NCBI RefSeq assembly: GCF_001552215.1
Contig: NZ_BCQT01000019.1
Location: forward strand, 124,001-188,000
Source of the DNA: Actinomadura macra NBRC 14102
GTDB taxonomy: Bacteria > Actinomycetota > Actinomycetes > Streptosporangiales > Streptosporangiaceae
Direction: 5' to 3'
Length of the DNA stretch: 64,000 nucleotides
Both the position numbers and the translations under genes were made by a program. Within the stretch, counting starts at the first letter, position 1, and each line of letters opens with the position of its first letter. Positions 46,193 through 54,741 of the stretch are shown here, piece after piece. A model generated the notes under the pieces. It was not told the DNA's origin, did no database searches, and worked only from the letters and a program-made list of their open reading frames with translations.

Positions 46193-47175
46193 CGGGTCTT
46201 CCCTTCCTGCGCGGGAACGGCACCCGGGACGGCGCCGGGCGCGGCGCCCGGTTCGGCGCCGGTGGCGCCGTACTCGACGCTCTCGCGGGTGAGCTCCATG
46301 AACGCGGCCTCCAGTGATCCGCGCCGGGGCGTCAGCTCGTGCAGCACGAGACCCTCGGCGGCGGCGAGCTCGCCGACGCGCGGCGCCTCCATGTGCGTGA
46401 CGGTGAGCGGCGCGGCGGCGTCGCCGGACTCGCCGCCGGGCTGGACCTTGGCGCCCTCGGCGGTGAGGAGGTCGGTGAGCCGCGCGGGTTCGGGAGTCCG
46501 CACGATCACCATCTTCTCGGTGCTGCGCTCGATGAACTCCTCGGTGGAGCAGTCGGCGATCAGCTTGCCGCGGCCGATGACGATGAGGTGCTCGGCGGTG
46601 ACGGCCATCTCGTTCATCAGATGGCTGGAGACGAACACGGTGCGGCCCTCGGCGGCCAGGCGCTGCATGAGCGTGCGGATCCAGACGATGCCCTCGGGGT
46701 CGAGGCCGTTGACCGGCTCGTCCAGGATGAGCACCGCGGGGTCGCCGAGCAGCGCGGCGGCGATGCCGAGGCGCTGGCCCATGCCGAGGGAGAAGCCCCC
46801 GGCGCGCTTGCGGGCGACGCCCGTGAGGCCGACGAGCTCGATCACCTCGTCGAGCCTCTTGCGGCCGACGCCCTGGGTCTGGGCGAGGCACAGCAGATGG
46901 TTGTAGGCGCTGCGGCCGGTGTGCACGGCCCGCGCCTCCAGCAGCGCGCCGACGACCCGCAGGGGTTCGGGAAGGTCGCGGTAGTGCCGGCCGTGGATCC
47001 GCGCGTCGCCGCGGTTCGGCCGGTCGAGGCCGAGCAGCAGCCGCATGGTGGTGGACTTGCCGGCACCGTTGGGGCCGAGGAAGCCGGTCACCCGGCCGGG
47101 CACCACGGTGAAAGAGAGATCATCTACGGCGAGCCGGTCGCCGTAGCGTTTGGTGAGGTTCTCCGCCTCGATCAT
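46189..47175 (-). CDS. ABC-2 exporter ATP-binding protein
   Basis: The 328-residue ATPase has Walker A FLGPNGAGKSTTMRLLLG, signature GGFSLGMGQR, Walker B VLILDEPVNGLDPEG and switch SSHLMNEM. The C-terminal part after 220 is a family-specific extension ending in repeats of GAAPGAVPGAVPA. It is a close paralogue of the truncated ATPase at the window start. Upstream there is a GTGAT/ATCAC-type inverted repeat near 47217-47232, suggesting a GntR-type operator. Confidence 0.92.
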   Translation of the reverse strand: MIEAENLTKRYGDRLAVDDLSFTVVPGRVTGFLGPNGAGKSTTMRLLLGLDRPNRGDARIHGRHYRDLPEPLRVVGALLEARAVHTGRSAYNHLLCLAQTQGVGRKRLDEVIELVGLTGVARKRAGGFSLGMGQRLGIAAALLGDPAVLILDEPVNGLDPEGIVWIRTLMQRLAAEGRTVFVSSHLMNEMAVTAEHLIVIGRGKLIADCSTEEFIERSTEKMVIVRTPEPARLTDLLTAEGAKVQPGGESGDAAAPLTVTHMEAPRVGELAAAEGLVLHELTPRRGSLEAAFMELTRESVEYGATGAEPGAAPGAVPGAVPAQEGKTR

Positions 47176-47216
47176 GTCTGCGTCCTGGGGGGTCGATGAC
47201 GGGTCCGGTGACCCGG

Positions 47217-47270
47217 ATCACACTAACGTGATGATCGCCTATGGCGGATCCTCCTGGAAGCCGATCCGCC
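47217..47270. promoter_or_regulatory. Two inverted repeats upstream of the ABC exporter
   Basis: ATCAC-N6-GTGAT (47217-47232) is followed by GGCGGATC-N12-GATCCGCC (47243-47270). Both lie between the exporter ATPase gene and the divergent hydrolase and could be operators for either. Confidence 0.45.
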
Positions 47271-47409
47271 TCCGACCTGGGTAGGGGAATCCTCAGGATG
47301 TACGGCGGCACTTTCGTCTACCTCCCGCGGAGCAGGTGCGTCTCGTCCCGGTGTCCGATGACCGCCGGGGGCGCCTGCGGGCATGCTTCTCCCGGACAGG
47401 AGGAGGCGC

Positions 47410-48360
47410 ATGACCATCCGACCCGGGCTCCGCCGGTGGGCGCGGCGGCTCGCCGTGGTGTTCCTGGCGCTGCTGCTGGCGGGCACCTGCTTCTCGCTCG
47501 GCTACAACGCGGCGACCTCCGGGCGGGCGCGCGAGCCGGCGGGGATGGAGTTCGTCCAGGCCGGCGGGATCCGCACGCGGTACCGGCACTGGGGCGCACA
47601 GGGGCCGCCCATCGTGCTGGTGCACGGCGCCGCCGAGTCGGCCGACACCTGGGAGGACGTGGCGGCGCTGCTGGCGGTACGGCACCGGGTGTTCGCGCTG
47701 GACCTGACGGGGTGGGGCTACAGCGAGCGGCGCGGCCCCTACGACACCGCGCACCAGGCGGCGCAACTGCTCGGATTCCTCGGCGCGCTACGTCTGGACG
47801 GGGCGCTGCTGGCCGGGCATTCGAGCGGCGCGGGCGTCGTGGCGGCGGCGGCGCTGGAGGCGCCGTCCCGGGTGGGCGGAGTGGTGTTCCTGGACGGCGA
47901 CGCGCTGGACACCGGCGCGGGGGCGGGCGCGGACCGGCTGCGGTTCGTGCTGCGCGACCCGTACCGGACGACGCTGCTGCGGCTGGCCGTCCGGTCGGAC
48001 TGGGTCATCCGGACGATCTACGGCGCGCAGTGCGGCCCGTCCTGCCCTCGGCTGGACCGGGAGGGCGTGGACCGGTGGCGGCGCCCGCTGCAGGTCACGG
48101 GCGCCGAGCGGGCGCTGTGGGCGATGCGGGGCGTGATCGGTCTGCCCGCCTCCCGGGTGGCGGCGCTGGCGGAGCTCGGGCTGCGCACGTCGGTGGTGTT
48201 CGGGGCCGAGGACGACGTGTTCTCCCCCTCCTCCCCTCACGAGACGGCGCGGCGCATCGGCGCCCCTCCCCCGGTGCTCATCCCCGGTGCGCGGCATCTG
48301 TCGCTGGTGTCCCATCCGCGTCCGGTCGCGGACGCGATCGGGGCGGTGGCGGGGCGGTGA
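47410..48360 (+). CDS. Membrane-anchored alpha/beta hydrolase
   Basis: The 316-residue protein has an N-terminal membrane anchor (LAVVFLALLLAGTCFSLGY) and an alpha/beta hydrolase domain. The oxyanion region is VLVHGAAESADTW, nucleophile elbow GHSSGAG, acid VFGAEDDVF and histidine GARHLSLV. It most likely acts outside the membrane on an ester or epoxide. ATG after AGGAGGAGGCGC. Its last 83 bases overlap the convergent MFS gene. Confidence 0.88.
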   Translation: MTIRPGLRRWARRLAVVFLALLLAGTCFSLGYNAATSGRAREPAGMEFVQAGGIRTRYRHWGAQGPPIVLVHGAAESADTWEDVAALLAVRHRVFALDLTGWGYSERRGPYDTAHQAAQLLGFLGALRLDGALLAGHSSGAGVVAAAALEAPSRVGGVVFLDGDALDTGAGAGADRLRFVLRDPYRTTLLRLAVRSDWVIRTIYGAQCGPSCPRLDREGVDRWRRPLQVTGAERALWAMRGVIGLPASRVAALAELGLRTSVVFGAEDDVFSPSSPHETARRIGAPPPVLIPGARHLSLVSHPRPVADAIGAVAGR

Positions 48361-49507
48361 CGGCGGCGGCGGGGCGGACGGAGCCCGCCGCGGCGGCCAG
48401 CAGCGCGGTCAGCGCGGCGACGATCCCGAGCGCGGCACCGAGCCCGGTGACCTCGGCGACCGCGCCGATCAGCGGCGGGCCGGCGATGAACCCGAGGTAG
48501 CCGCAGGTGGACACGGCGGCGATGGCGGGGCCGGGCGCGCCGCCCGCGTGCGCCGCCGCGGTGAACACGACGGGCACCACGCACGCCAGTCCGAGACCGA
48601 GGGCGGCGAGCCCGGCGAGCACGAGTGCCGGATGCCCGGCCAGCAGCGCCGCACCGAATCCGGCGGCGGCGACGGCGGCCAGCACCCGGACGACGCCGAC
48701 GGGCCCGAACCTGCCGACGAGGCGGTCGCCGGCGAGCCGCCCCACCGTCATCATCACCGCGAACGCCACATACCCGGCGCCCGCGACGCCGGGGCCCGCG
48801 TCCAGCACGTCCCGCAGGTAGACCGCGCTCCAGTCACCGGCGGCGCCCTCCGACAGCAGCGCCGCGAGCGCGAGGACGCTGAGCAGGAGCAGCGGCCGGG
48901 TGGGGCGGGCGAACGCGGGACCGCCCGCCTGGGCGTCGGCGCCCGCGGGCAGCAGCCCCCGGGTCGCCGCGAGGCCCGCCGCGAGCGCTGCGGCGGCGGT
49001 CAGGCCGAGGTGCCAGGCGACGGGCAGTCCGAGGTGCGCGGCGGCCGAACCCCCGACGGCCCCGAGGAGGGCGCCGCCGCTGAAGCTCGCGTGCAGGCCC
49101 GACATGATCGACCGCCCGTAGCGCTCCTGGACGGCCATCCCGGCACTGTTCATCGCGACGTCCAGGCAGCCCACCGCGGCGCCCCAGGCGGTGAGGACGG
49201 CGAACAGCGCGGCCCAGGACCCGGCGAGGCCGATCAGCGCGGGTGGGACACAGAACGCCACGAACGCCGCGCGGGTCACCGGGCGGCTGCCGAGCCGCGC
49301 GACGAGGGCTCCCGTGACGGCCATCGCCCCGATCGAGCCCAGTGCGGGGCCGGCGAGCGCGGCGCCGAGCGCGGCGTCGCCGAGCCCGAGGTCGGACTTG
49401 ACCTCGGGGATGCGCGGCATCCAGGCGGCGAAGACCGCCCCGTTGAGCAGGAACACCGCCGTCACCGCGCAGCGCGCCACGCGGATCCGCCGTTCCGGAC
49501 CCCTCAC
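48278..49507 (-). CDS. MFS transporter
   Basis: The 409-residue transporter has about 12 helices, from VARCAVTAVFLLNGAVFAAWMP onwards, with the loop 2-3 motif LVARLGSRPVTR. The family resembles YbjJ-like sugar or multidrug MFS proteins. GTG start with AGGAGGAGG before it. A 30-bp near-perfect palindrome overlaps the leader (49515-49544). The 3' end overlaps the hydrolase gene by 83 bases. Confidence 0.88.
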   Translation of the reverse strand: MRGPERRIRVARCAVTAVFLLNGAVFAAWMPRIPEVKSDLGLGDAALGAALAGPALGSIGAMAVTGALVARLGSRPVTRAAFVAFCVPPALIGLAGSWAALFAVLTAWGAAVGCLDVAMNSAGMAVQERYGRSIMSGLHASFSGGALLGAVGGSAAAHLGLPVAWHLGLTAAAALAAGLAATRGLLPAGADAQAGGPAFARPTRPLLLLSVLALAALLSEGAAGDWSAVYLRDVLDAGPGVAGAGYVAFAVMMTVGRLAGDRLVGRFGPVGVVRVLAAVAAAGFGAALLAGHPALVLAGLAALGLGLACVVPVVFTAAAHAGGAPGPAIAAVSTCGYLGFIAGPPLIGAVAEVTGLGAALGIVAALTALLAAAAGSVRPAAAVTAPPPPRSRPRPDADGTPATDAAHRG

Positions 49508-49514
49508 CCCGCCT

Positions 49515-49544
49515 CCTCCTGTTGACCTGGTGGTCAGCAGGAGG
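49515..49544. promoter_or_regulatory. 30-bp palindromic operator of the MFS gene
   Basis: Thirteen-base arms with one mismatch flank TGGT; the left arm runs into the MFS ribosome site. The core TGACC-N4-GGTCA is typical of TetR/MarR-type operators controlling efflux genes. No such regulator is adjacent in the window. Confidence 0.75.
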
Positions 49545-49652
49545 CTACGCCCACGCCCGCACCGACCTGGCAACGGCCCGCCTCCGGGGACGCGACGGCG
49601 CCCTCCCCGACCGCGGGAAGGGCGCCGGTGTCGTTGTCGGCGTCAGTGCCGG

Positions 49653-50015
49653 TCAGGCGGCGGCGACGCCGTCCGCGGCGTTGATGTCCTTGTGGAAGCG
49701 CTTGTTGACGTAGAGGCGCTCACCGAGGTGGTCGCTGCGCCACCACAGGCCGCTGGGCGGGCCGATCCGGGTGTTGCGGGGCAGTTCGCGGAGCACCTCG
49801 TTCACCGGGGTCATCCGCAGCCGCCCGGACCGGCAGACCAGGATGCGCCGGTCGGTGACGACCACGACACGGTAGGCGTTGCTGAAGATGATGATCCAAT
49901 AGGAGATCAGGGCGAAGTACTGGCTGGTCGTCTGGGCGCAGAACACCGCCTGGATGTTCTCGCCGGGCTGCAGCACGTGGGCCGCGTTGGCGCGCATCTT
50001 GTCGCGGATAGCCAC
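49653..50015 (-). CDS. PH-like (bPH) domain protein
   Basis: The 120-residue protein shows LQPGENIQAVFCAQTTSQYF, two short hydrophobic strands (ALISYWIIIFSNAYRVVVVTDRRILV) and a basic C-terminus. The VVVTDRRILV strand is characteristic of bacterial PH-like proteins. GTG with AAAGG ten bases before it is preferred over an upstream ATG at 50042. Function unknown. Confidence 0.7.
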   Translation of the reverse strand: MAIRDKMRANAAHVLQPGENIQAVFCAQTTSQYFALISYWIIIFSNAYRVVVVTDRRILVCRSGRLRMTPVNEVLRELPRNTRIGPPSGLWWRSDHLGERLYVNKRFHKDINAADGVAAA

Positions 50016-50186
50016 GGTCCGGACCTTTCTCACGTAGCGCATGGGCATCCCGGGCAGTGGCCGCCGACACGGGGCGCGCGGGCACGACGCTGGGTCCCCA
50101 CGTCCCTCAAGGGTTGTCGGGCGTCCCGATTGTGCCACCGAAGCGGCATTTCTGTGCGGTTTTCATGGCATTAGCCGGTTCCGGGC

Positions 50187-50199
50187 AACCGAATCGGTT
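50187..50199. repeat. Palindrome AACCGA-A-TCGGTT with flanking CCGG repeats
   Basis: A 13-bp perfect palindrome lies between CGGTTCCGG-type repeats downstream of helY. It may form a weak terminator or hairpin for the helY transcript. Confidence 0.4.
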
Positions 50200-50235
50200 C
50201 CGGCTCGGTCGTCCGGACCCGGTCGCCGGCGCCGG

Positions 50236-53004
50236 TCAGGTGACGGAGGAGTAGGCGACGACACCACGGCGCATCGCGTCCATGGCGCGGCGGGCGGTCT
50301 TGCGGATGTGGCTGTTCTCCGGCGCGGCATCGCTGACCTGGCCGAGCAGGTCGAGGAGCTGCTTGACGGCGCGGACGAAGTCGCCGGCGGTGAGGTCGCC
50401 TTCGAGCAGGACCTCGTCGAGCTCGTCGCCCTTGGCCCACCGGTAGGCGGTCCACGCGAACCCGAGGTCGGGTTCGCGGAGGAACGAGACGCGGTTGTCG
50501 CGTTCGACGGCGTCGAGCTCTCCCCACAGCCGGACCATGGCGGCCAGGGCATCCTGGGCGGGCCCGGGCGGGGTCCGGGGCGGGGTGGCGTCGTCGGGCT
50601 GCCGCGACTCGTAGACGAGCGCGGACACGCACGCGGCGAGCTCGGCGTGCCCGAGCCGCTCCCACAGTCCCTCGCGGAGGCTCTCGGCGGTGAGCAGGTC
50701 CAGCTCGTTGTAGATACGGCCGAGGCGGCGTCCCTCGTCGGTGACGGAGTCGCCTTCGAGGTAGCCGAGCTGCTGCAGGACGGCGCAGACGCGGTCGAAG
50801 GTGCGGGCGATGACCTGGGAACGGCCTTCGACACGGCGGCGCAGCTGCTCGGTCTCCCGCTCGAGGCGGTGGAAACGCTCGGCCCACCGGGCATGATCCT
50901 CGCGCTGGTCGCAGCCGTGCACCGGGTGGCGGCGCAGCTCGGTGCGCAGCCGGGAGATCTCGGCGTCGTCGACGACGGGCGCGTCGGCGCGGCCGCGGCG
51001 ACGCTCGCGCGCCTCGTCGGGCACCTTGGCGCGCAGCGTGGAGGCCAGGTCGCGGCGATCCTGGGGGTTGCGGGGGCTGAACGACTTGGGGATGCGGATC
51101 CGCTCGACGGGTTCGACGGCGCGGGGGAAGTCCTGGATGGACAGCCGCTGCACGGACCGGTTGACCGTCAGCACGAGCGGTGCCGGCCCGTCGGAACGGC
51201 GCCCGACCCCGGGGTCCAGGACGACGGCGAGGCCGGAGCGGCGCCCGGACGGGACGAGGATCACGTCGCCGGGCCGCAGGTGCTCCAGGGACCGGGCCGC
51301 CTCGGCGCGGCGCGCCGACGACCGCTCCCGCGACATCTGCGACTCGCGGTCCGACAGCTGCCGCCGCAGCGCGGCGTACTCCATGAAGTCACCGAGGTGG
51401 CATTCGGCCGCCTTGGCGTAACCGGCGAGGGCCTCCTCGTTCTTGTGCACCTGCCGGGCCAGGCCGACGACGGCGCGGTCGGCCTGGAACTGCGCGAACG
51501 ACTCCTCCAGCAGGGTGCGGGCGCGTTCGATGCCGACGGCGCCGACGAGGTTGACGGCCATGTTGTAGGACGGCCGGAAGCTGGAGTTGAGCGGGTAGGT
51601 GCGGGTGCCGGCAAGCCCGGCGACGGACGCGGGCTCGACGTTCGGCCCCCACACCACGACGGCGTGGCCCTCCACGTCGATGCCGCGGCGCCCGGCGCGG
51701 CCGGTGAGCTGGGTGTACTCGCCGGGCGTCAGGTCGACGTGGGCCTCGCCGTTCCACTTGTCGAGCTTCTCGATGACGACGGTCCGGGCGGGCATGTTGA
51801 TGCCGAGCGCGAGCGTCTCCGTCGCGAACACCGCCTTGATCAGCCCGCGGGTGAACAGCTCCTCGACGATCTCCTTGAAGGTGGGGAGCATCCCGGCGTG
51901 GTGCGCGGCGACGCCGCGTTCCAGCGCGGCGAGGAAGTCGTCGTAGCCGAGGATCCGCAGGTCCTCGGCGGGGATGTCGGCGGTCCGCAGCCCGGTGTGG
52001 GCGCGGATCTCCTCCGCCTCCTCCTTGGAGGTAAGCCGGATCCCGGCGTGCAGGCACTGCAGGACGGCGGCGTCGCAGCCGGCTCGGCTGAAGATGAACG
52101 TGATCGCCGGCAGCAGCCCGGCGCGTTCGAGGCGCTCGATGACGTCGGGCCGGGCGGGCGGCCGGAACCGCTGCGGGCGCGGCGCGCGGCGACGGCCGGT
52201 GCGGCGGCCCTGGTTGACCTTGGCGCGCCGGACCTCCTCGACGGCCATGCGGGTGAGCTGCGGGTTGAGGCGGGCCTGCCGGTCCTTGCCCTTGCCGGTG
52301 TCGACGAACAGGTCGTACATGCGGGTGCCGACGAGCATGTGCTGGAACAGCGGGACGGGCCGGTGCTCATCGACGATCACGGCGGTGTCGCCGCGGACGG
52401 CGTGCAGCCACTCGCCGAACTCCTCGGCGTTGGAGACGGTCGCCGACAGCGCCACGATCCGCACCGAGTCCGGCACATGGATGATCACTTCTTCCCAGAC
52501 GGCGCCGCGGAACCGGTCGGCGAGGTAGTGCACCTCGTCCATGACCACGAACGCGAGCCCGCCGAGCGTCGGGGAACCGGCGTACAGCATGTTCCGCAGG
52601 ACCTCGGTCGTCATGACGACGATGGGCGCCTCGCCGTTGACGCTGTTGTCGCCGGTGAGCAGCCCCACCTTCGTGGGCCCGTACCGGCGGACGAGGTCGG
52701 CGTACTTCTGGTTCGACAGCGCCTTGATCGGGGTGGTGTAGAAGCACTTGGTGCCGCCGGTGAGGGCCAGGTGGACGGCGAACTCCCCCACCACGGTCTT
52801 CCCGGAGCCGGTGGGCGCCGCGACCAGGACGCCGCTGCCGTCCTCCAACGCCTGGCACGCCTCGATCTGGAACGGATCCAGCTCGAAGTCGTACAGGGTG
52901 CGGAAGTCCAGCAGGGCTGGGCCGTTCCCGGCGGTGCGCTTGCGGTAGGCGGCGTACCGCTGCGCCGGGGTCTGCTCGGCCGACGTGGTGTCGGGGGTGG
53001 TCAT
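50236..53004 (-). CDS. helY: HelY/Mtr4-like superfamily 2 RNA helicase
   Basis: The 922-residue Ski2/Mtr4-type helicase has motif I APTGSGKT, II MDEVHYLADR, III ALSATVSN, and VI TGRAGRRGID. An Arg-rich insert (about 268-300) follows the first RecA domain, and a long C-terminal winged-helix and coiled-coil region completes it. Mycobacterial helY sits in the same order beside tatC, tatA and pafCB. RNA processing or decay is likely. ATG start 24 bases from nothing else of note; no clear ribosome site. Confidence 0.93.
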   Translation of the reverse strand: MTTPDTTSAEQTPAQRYAAYRKRTAGNGPALLDFRTLYDFELDPFQIEACQALEDGSGVLVAAPTGSGKTVVGEFAVHLALTGGTKCFYTTPIKALSNQKYADLVRRYGPTKVGLLTGDNSVNGEAPIVVMTTEVLRNMLYAGSPTLGGLAFVVMDEVHYLADRFRGAVWEEVIIHVPDSVRIVALSATVSNAEEFGEWLHAVRGDTAVIVDEHRPVPLFQHMLVGTRMYDLFVDTGKGKDRQARLNPQLTRMAVEEVRRAKVNQGRRTGRRRAPRPQRFRPPARPDVIERLERAGLLPAITFIFSRAGCDAAVLQCLHAGIRLTSKEEAEEIRAHTGLRTADIPAEDLRILGYDDFLAALERGVAAHHAGMLPTFKEIVEELFTRGLIKAVFATETLALGINMPARTVVIEKLDKWNGEAHVDLTPGEYTQLTGRAGRRGIDVEGHAVVVWGPNVEPASVAGLAGTRTYPLNSSFRPSYNMAVNLVGAVGIERARTLLEESFAQFQADRAVVGLARQVHKNEEALAGYAKAAECHLGDFMEYAALRRQLSDRESQMSRERSSARRAEAARSLEHLRPGDVILVPSGRRSGLAVVLDPGVGRRSDGPAPLVLTVNRSVQRLSIQDFPRAVEPVERIRIPKSFSPRNPQDRRDLASTLRAKVPDEARERRRGRADAPVVDDAEISRLRTELRRHPVHGCDQREDHARWAERFHRLERETEQLRRRVEGRSQVIARTFDRVCAVLQQLGYLEGDSVTDEGRRLGRIYNELDLLTAESLREGLWERLGHAELAACVSALVYESRQPDDATPPRTPPGPAQDALAAMVRLWGELDAVERDNRVSFLREPDLGFAWTAYRWAKGDELDEVLLEGDLTAGDFVRAVKQLLDLLGQVSDAAPENSHIRKTARRAMDAMRRGVVAYSSVT

Positions 53005-53080
53005 GACATCGAGCCTACGGTTTCGACCGGCCCGATTCCCAATTCGGGCCCCGTTTCGCCCGGACGACCGCGGGCGGGGA

Positions 53081-53956
53081 TCAGCGGGTGCGGTCGCCCT
53101 TCTCCAGCTCGCCCTTCTCCAGCTCGGCGTCGATGGCCTCCAGGTCCAGCGGGGACGCCTCGTCGTCGGACAGGTCGTCGTCCATGACGGGGGCGCGTTC
53201 CTTGTGCCGGTCGTGGAAGAACGCGATCACCTCGGCGAACTCGAACAGCACGATCGTCGGCAGCGCCAGCGCCAGCATCGTGAACGGATCCTGGCTGGGG
53301 GTGGCGACGGCGGCGAACACGAACACACCGAAGATCAGCAATCGCCGGGACTTGCGGATCCGCTGGTGGGTGAGGACGCCGACGAGGTTGAGCATGACGA
53401 CGAACAGCGGCAGCTCGAACGTCAGCCCGAAGATGAACAGCATCGCCTGGGCGTAGCCGAGATAGTCCTGGACACCGACCAGGACCGTGGTGTCGCCCGG
53501 CGCGAGCCCGATGAAGATCTTCAGGCCCTTGTCCATCGTCAGGTACGCCAGCGCGCCGCCGAGCAGGAACAACGGCACCGCCGCACACAGGAACGTGTAC
53601 GTCCAGCGGCGTTCCCGCTTGTACAGGCCGGGCGCGACGAACGCCCAGATCTGGTACAGCCAGATCGGGGAGGAGATCAGCGCGCCGGCGATCAGGGCGA
53701 CCTTGAGGTGGACGAAGAAACCGTCGAAGATCCCGTGCACGACGAGGTCGCACTTGCCGCCGAGACAGTGCTCCTGCGGGATGCGCGTGTAGGGCTGCTT
53801 GATGAAGTCCCAGATGGGGCCGAAGAAGATCCAGCCGATGATCGCGCCCGCGACCAGGCCGAGGATCGCCTTGATCAGCCGGTTGCGCAGCTCACGGAGG
53901 TGGTCCATGAGGGGCATGCGACCGCCGTTGGCGGCATTCTGCCTGGTCAGCTTCAT
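53081..53956 (-). CDS. tatC: Twin-arginine translocase subunit TatC
   Basis: The 291-residue six-helix receptor for twin-arginine signal peptides starts RMPLMDHLRELRNRL, the conserved cytosolic N-terminus. FALISSPIWLYQIWAFVAPGLYKRERR marks TM2 and the second loop, and AQAMLFIFGLTFELPL TM4. The C-terminal tail is acidic. The ATG (MKLTRQNAANGG) was chosen by comparison with family N-termini; an ATG three codons earlier is possible. tatA lies upstream on the same strand. No tatB is present, as usual outside Streptomyces-like lineages that carry it elsewhere. Confidence 0.94.
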   Translation of the reverse strand: MKLTRQNAANGGRMPLMDHLRELRNRLIKAILGLVAGAIIGWIFFGPIWDFIKQPYTRIPQEHCLGGKCDLVVHGIFDGFFVHLKVALIAGALISSPIWLYQIWAFVAPGLYKRERRWTYTFLCAAVPLFLLGGALAYLTMDKGLKIFIGLAPGDTTVLVGVQDYLGYAQAMLFIFGLTFELPLFVVMLNLVGVLTHQRIRKSRRLLIFGVFVFAAVATPSQDPFTMLALALPTIVLFEFAEVIAFFHDRHKERAPVMDDDLSDDEASPLDLEAIDAELEKGELEKGDRTR

Positions 53957-54099
53957 TGTGGGCATTCGGGGCTCGGTTCCGGCGGCGGGGTCGGACACGT
54001 CCGGCCACCCGGGTGCGCGGTCGCGCACACGGTCGGGGACGCGCTCGGGGGCACGGTCATGCGCGGGGGCGGGGACGCGGTCATGCGCGTGGGGAGGGG

Positions 54100-54456
54100 T
54101 CAGCCGCCCTTGCGGACCTGGCCGGGGTCGGAGACCGGGATGCCCTGGATCGGCTCACCGGACGCCAACGCCCCACGGGGACGCTGCACGTTACCGCCCT
54201 CACCCGCGGCGGCCTCGCGCTCGAGCCGGGCGGCCTCCTCACGAAGCCGCGCGGCCTTGTCACGGGCCTCGGTGGACTCGCTCTTCTTGCCTTCGGCGCC
54301 CTCGTCGTCATCGTGCAGGCCCTTGGTCTCGGCCTTCAAGATCCGCGCGGACTTGCCCAGCGACCTGGCGAGCTGCGGCAGCTTCGCCGATCCAAACAAC
54401 AGAAGCACAACGACGAGGATGATCATCCACTCGCCGCCGCCAAGGTTGGGAAGCAT
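54100..54456 (-). CDS. tatA: Sec-independent translocase TatA
   Basis: The 118-residue protein has a single N-terminal TM helix (WMIILVVVLLLFGSAKLP) and an amphipathic helix (LARSLGKSARILKAETKGL), with the FGS-KLP hinge. A Lys/Glu-rich coiled region and a longer-than-usual tail follow. It forms the Tat pore with TatC. ATG preceded by GAGGATT. The gene is 78 bases from the small membrane gene upstream. Confidence 0.94.
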   Translation of the reverse strand: MLPNLGGGEWMIILVVVLLLFGSAKLPQLARSLGKSARILKAETKGLHDDDEGAEGKKSESTEARDKAARLREEAARLEREAAAGEGGNVQRPRGALASGEPIQGIPVSDPGQVRKGG

Positions 54457-54534
54457 CGTTGCAAATCCTCTTCAGCCGGTTATCGTGCTAGACCGATCGT
54501 ACGCCGTCCCCGGGCCGTTGTGGCGCCCGAGGTT

Positions 54535-54741
54535 TTAGAGATCACGGAGTTCATCCCGCAGCGCCGTGTGTTTCGGCCCGAGCCGCCGCCTGGTGCGTTC
54601 CAGTTCACGCCCGAAACGCCGTACGCCCAGGTAGACCTTGAAAGAACAGTAGGCGAGGACGACCAAGCCCACGAACCCCAACGACACCGACACCGGAACC
54701 CACGCCACGTCCGCCACGGTAGCCGACCAGGTCAAGCTCAC
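54535..54741 (-). CDS. Small membrane protein between pafC and tatA
   Basis: The 68-residue protein has one hydrophobic span (VPVSVSLGFVGLVVLAYCSF) followed by a basic helix (VRRFGRELERTRRRLGP). The GTG start overlaps the pafC stop as GTGA, so it is translationally coupled and very likely real. Its layout resembles TatA-like proteins: a TM helix, a hinge and an amphipathic helix. It could be a cryptic Tat component, but the sequence lacks the FG-hinge. Confidence 0.75.
   Translation of the reverse strand: MSLTWSATVADVAWVPVSVSLGFVGLVVLAYCSFKVYLGVRRFGRELERTRRRLGPKHTALRDELRDL

Noticed and set aside
44756..46906. 716-codon plus-strand open frame opposite the ABC exporter genes
   Set aside because: Opposite two genes with clear motifs; translation is Arg/Gly/His-rich noise.
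50041..53187. Very long plus-strand open frame opposite helY
   Set aside because: Mirror of the helY reading frame in GC-rich DNA; low-complexity translation without any family motif.
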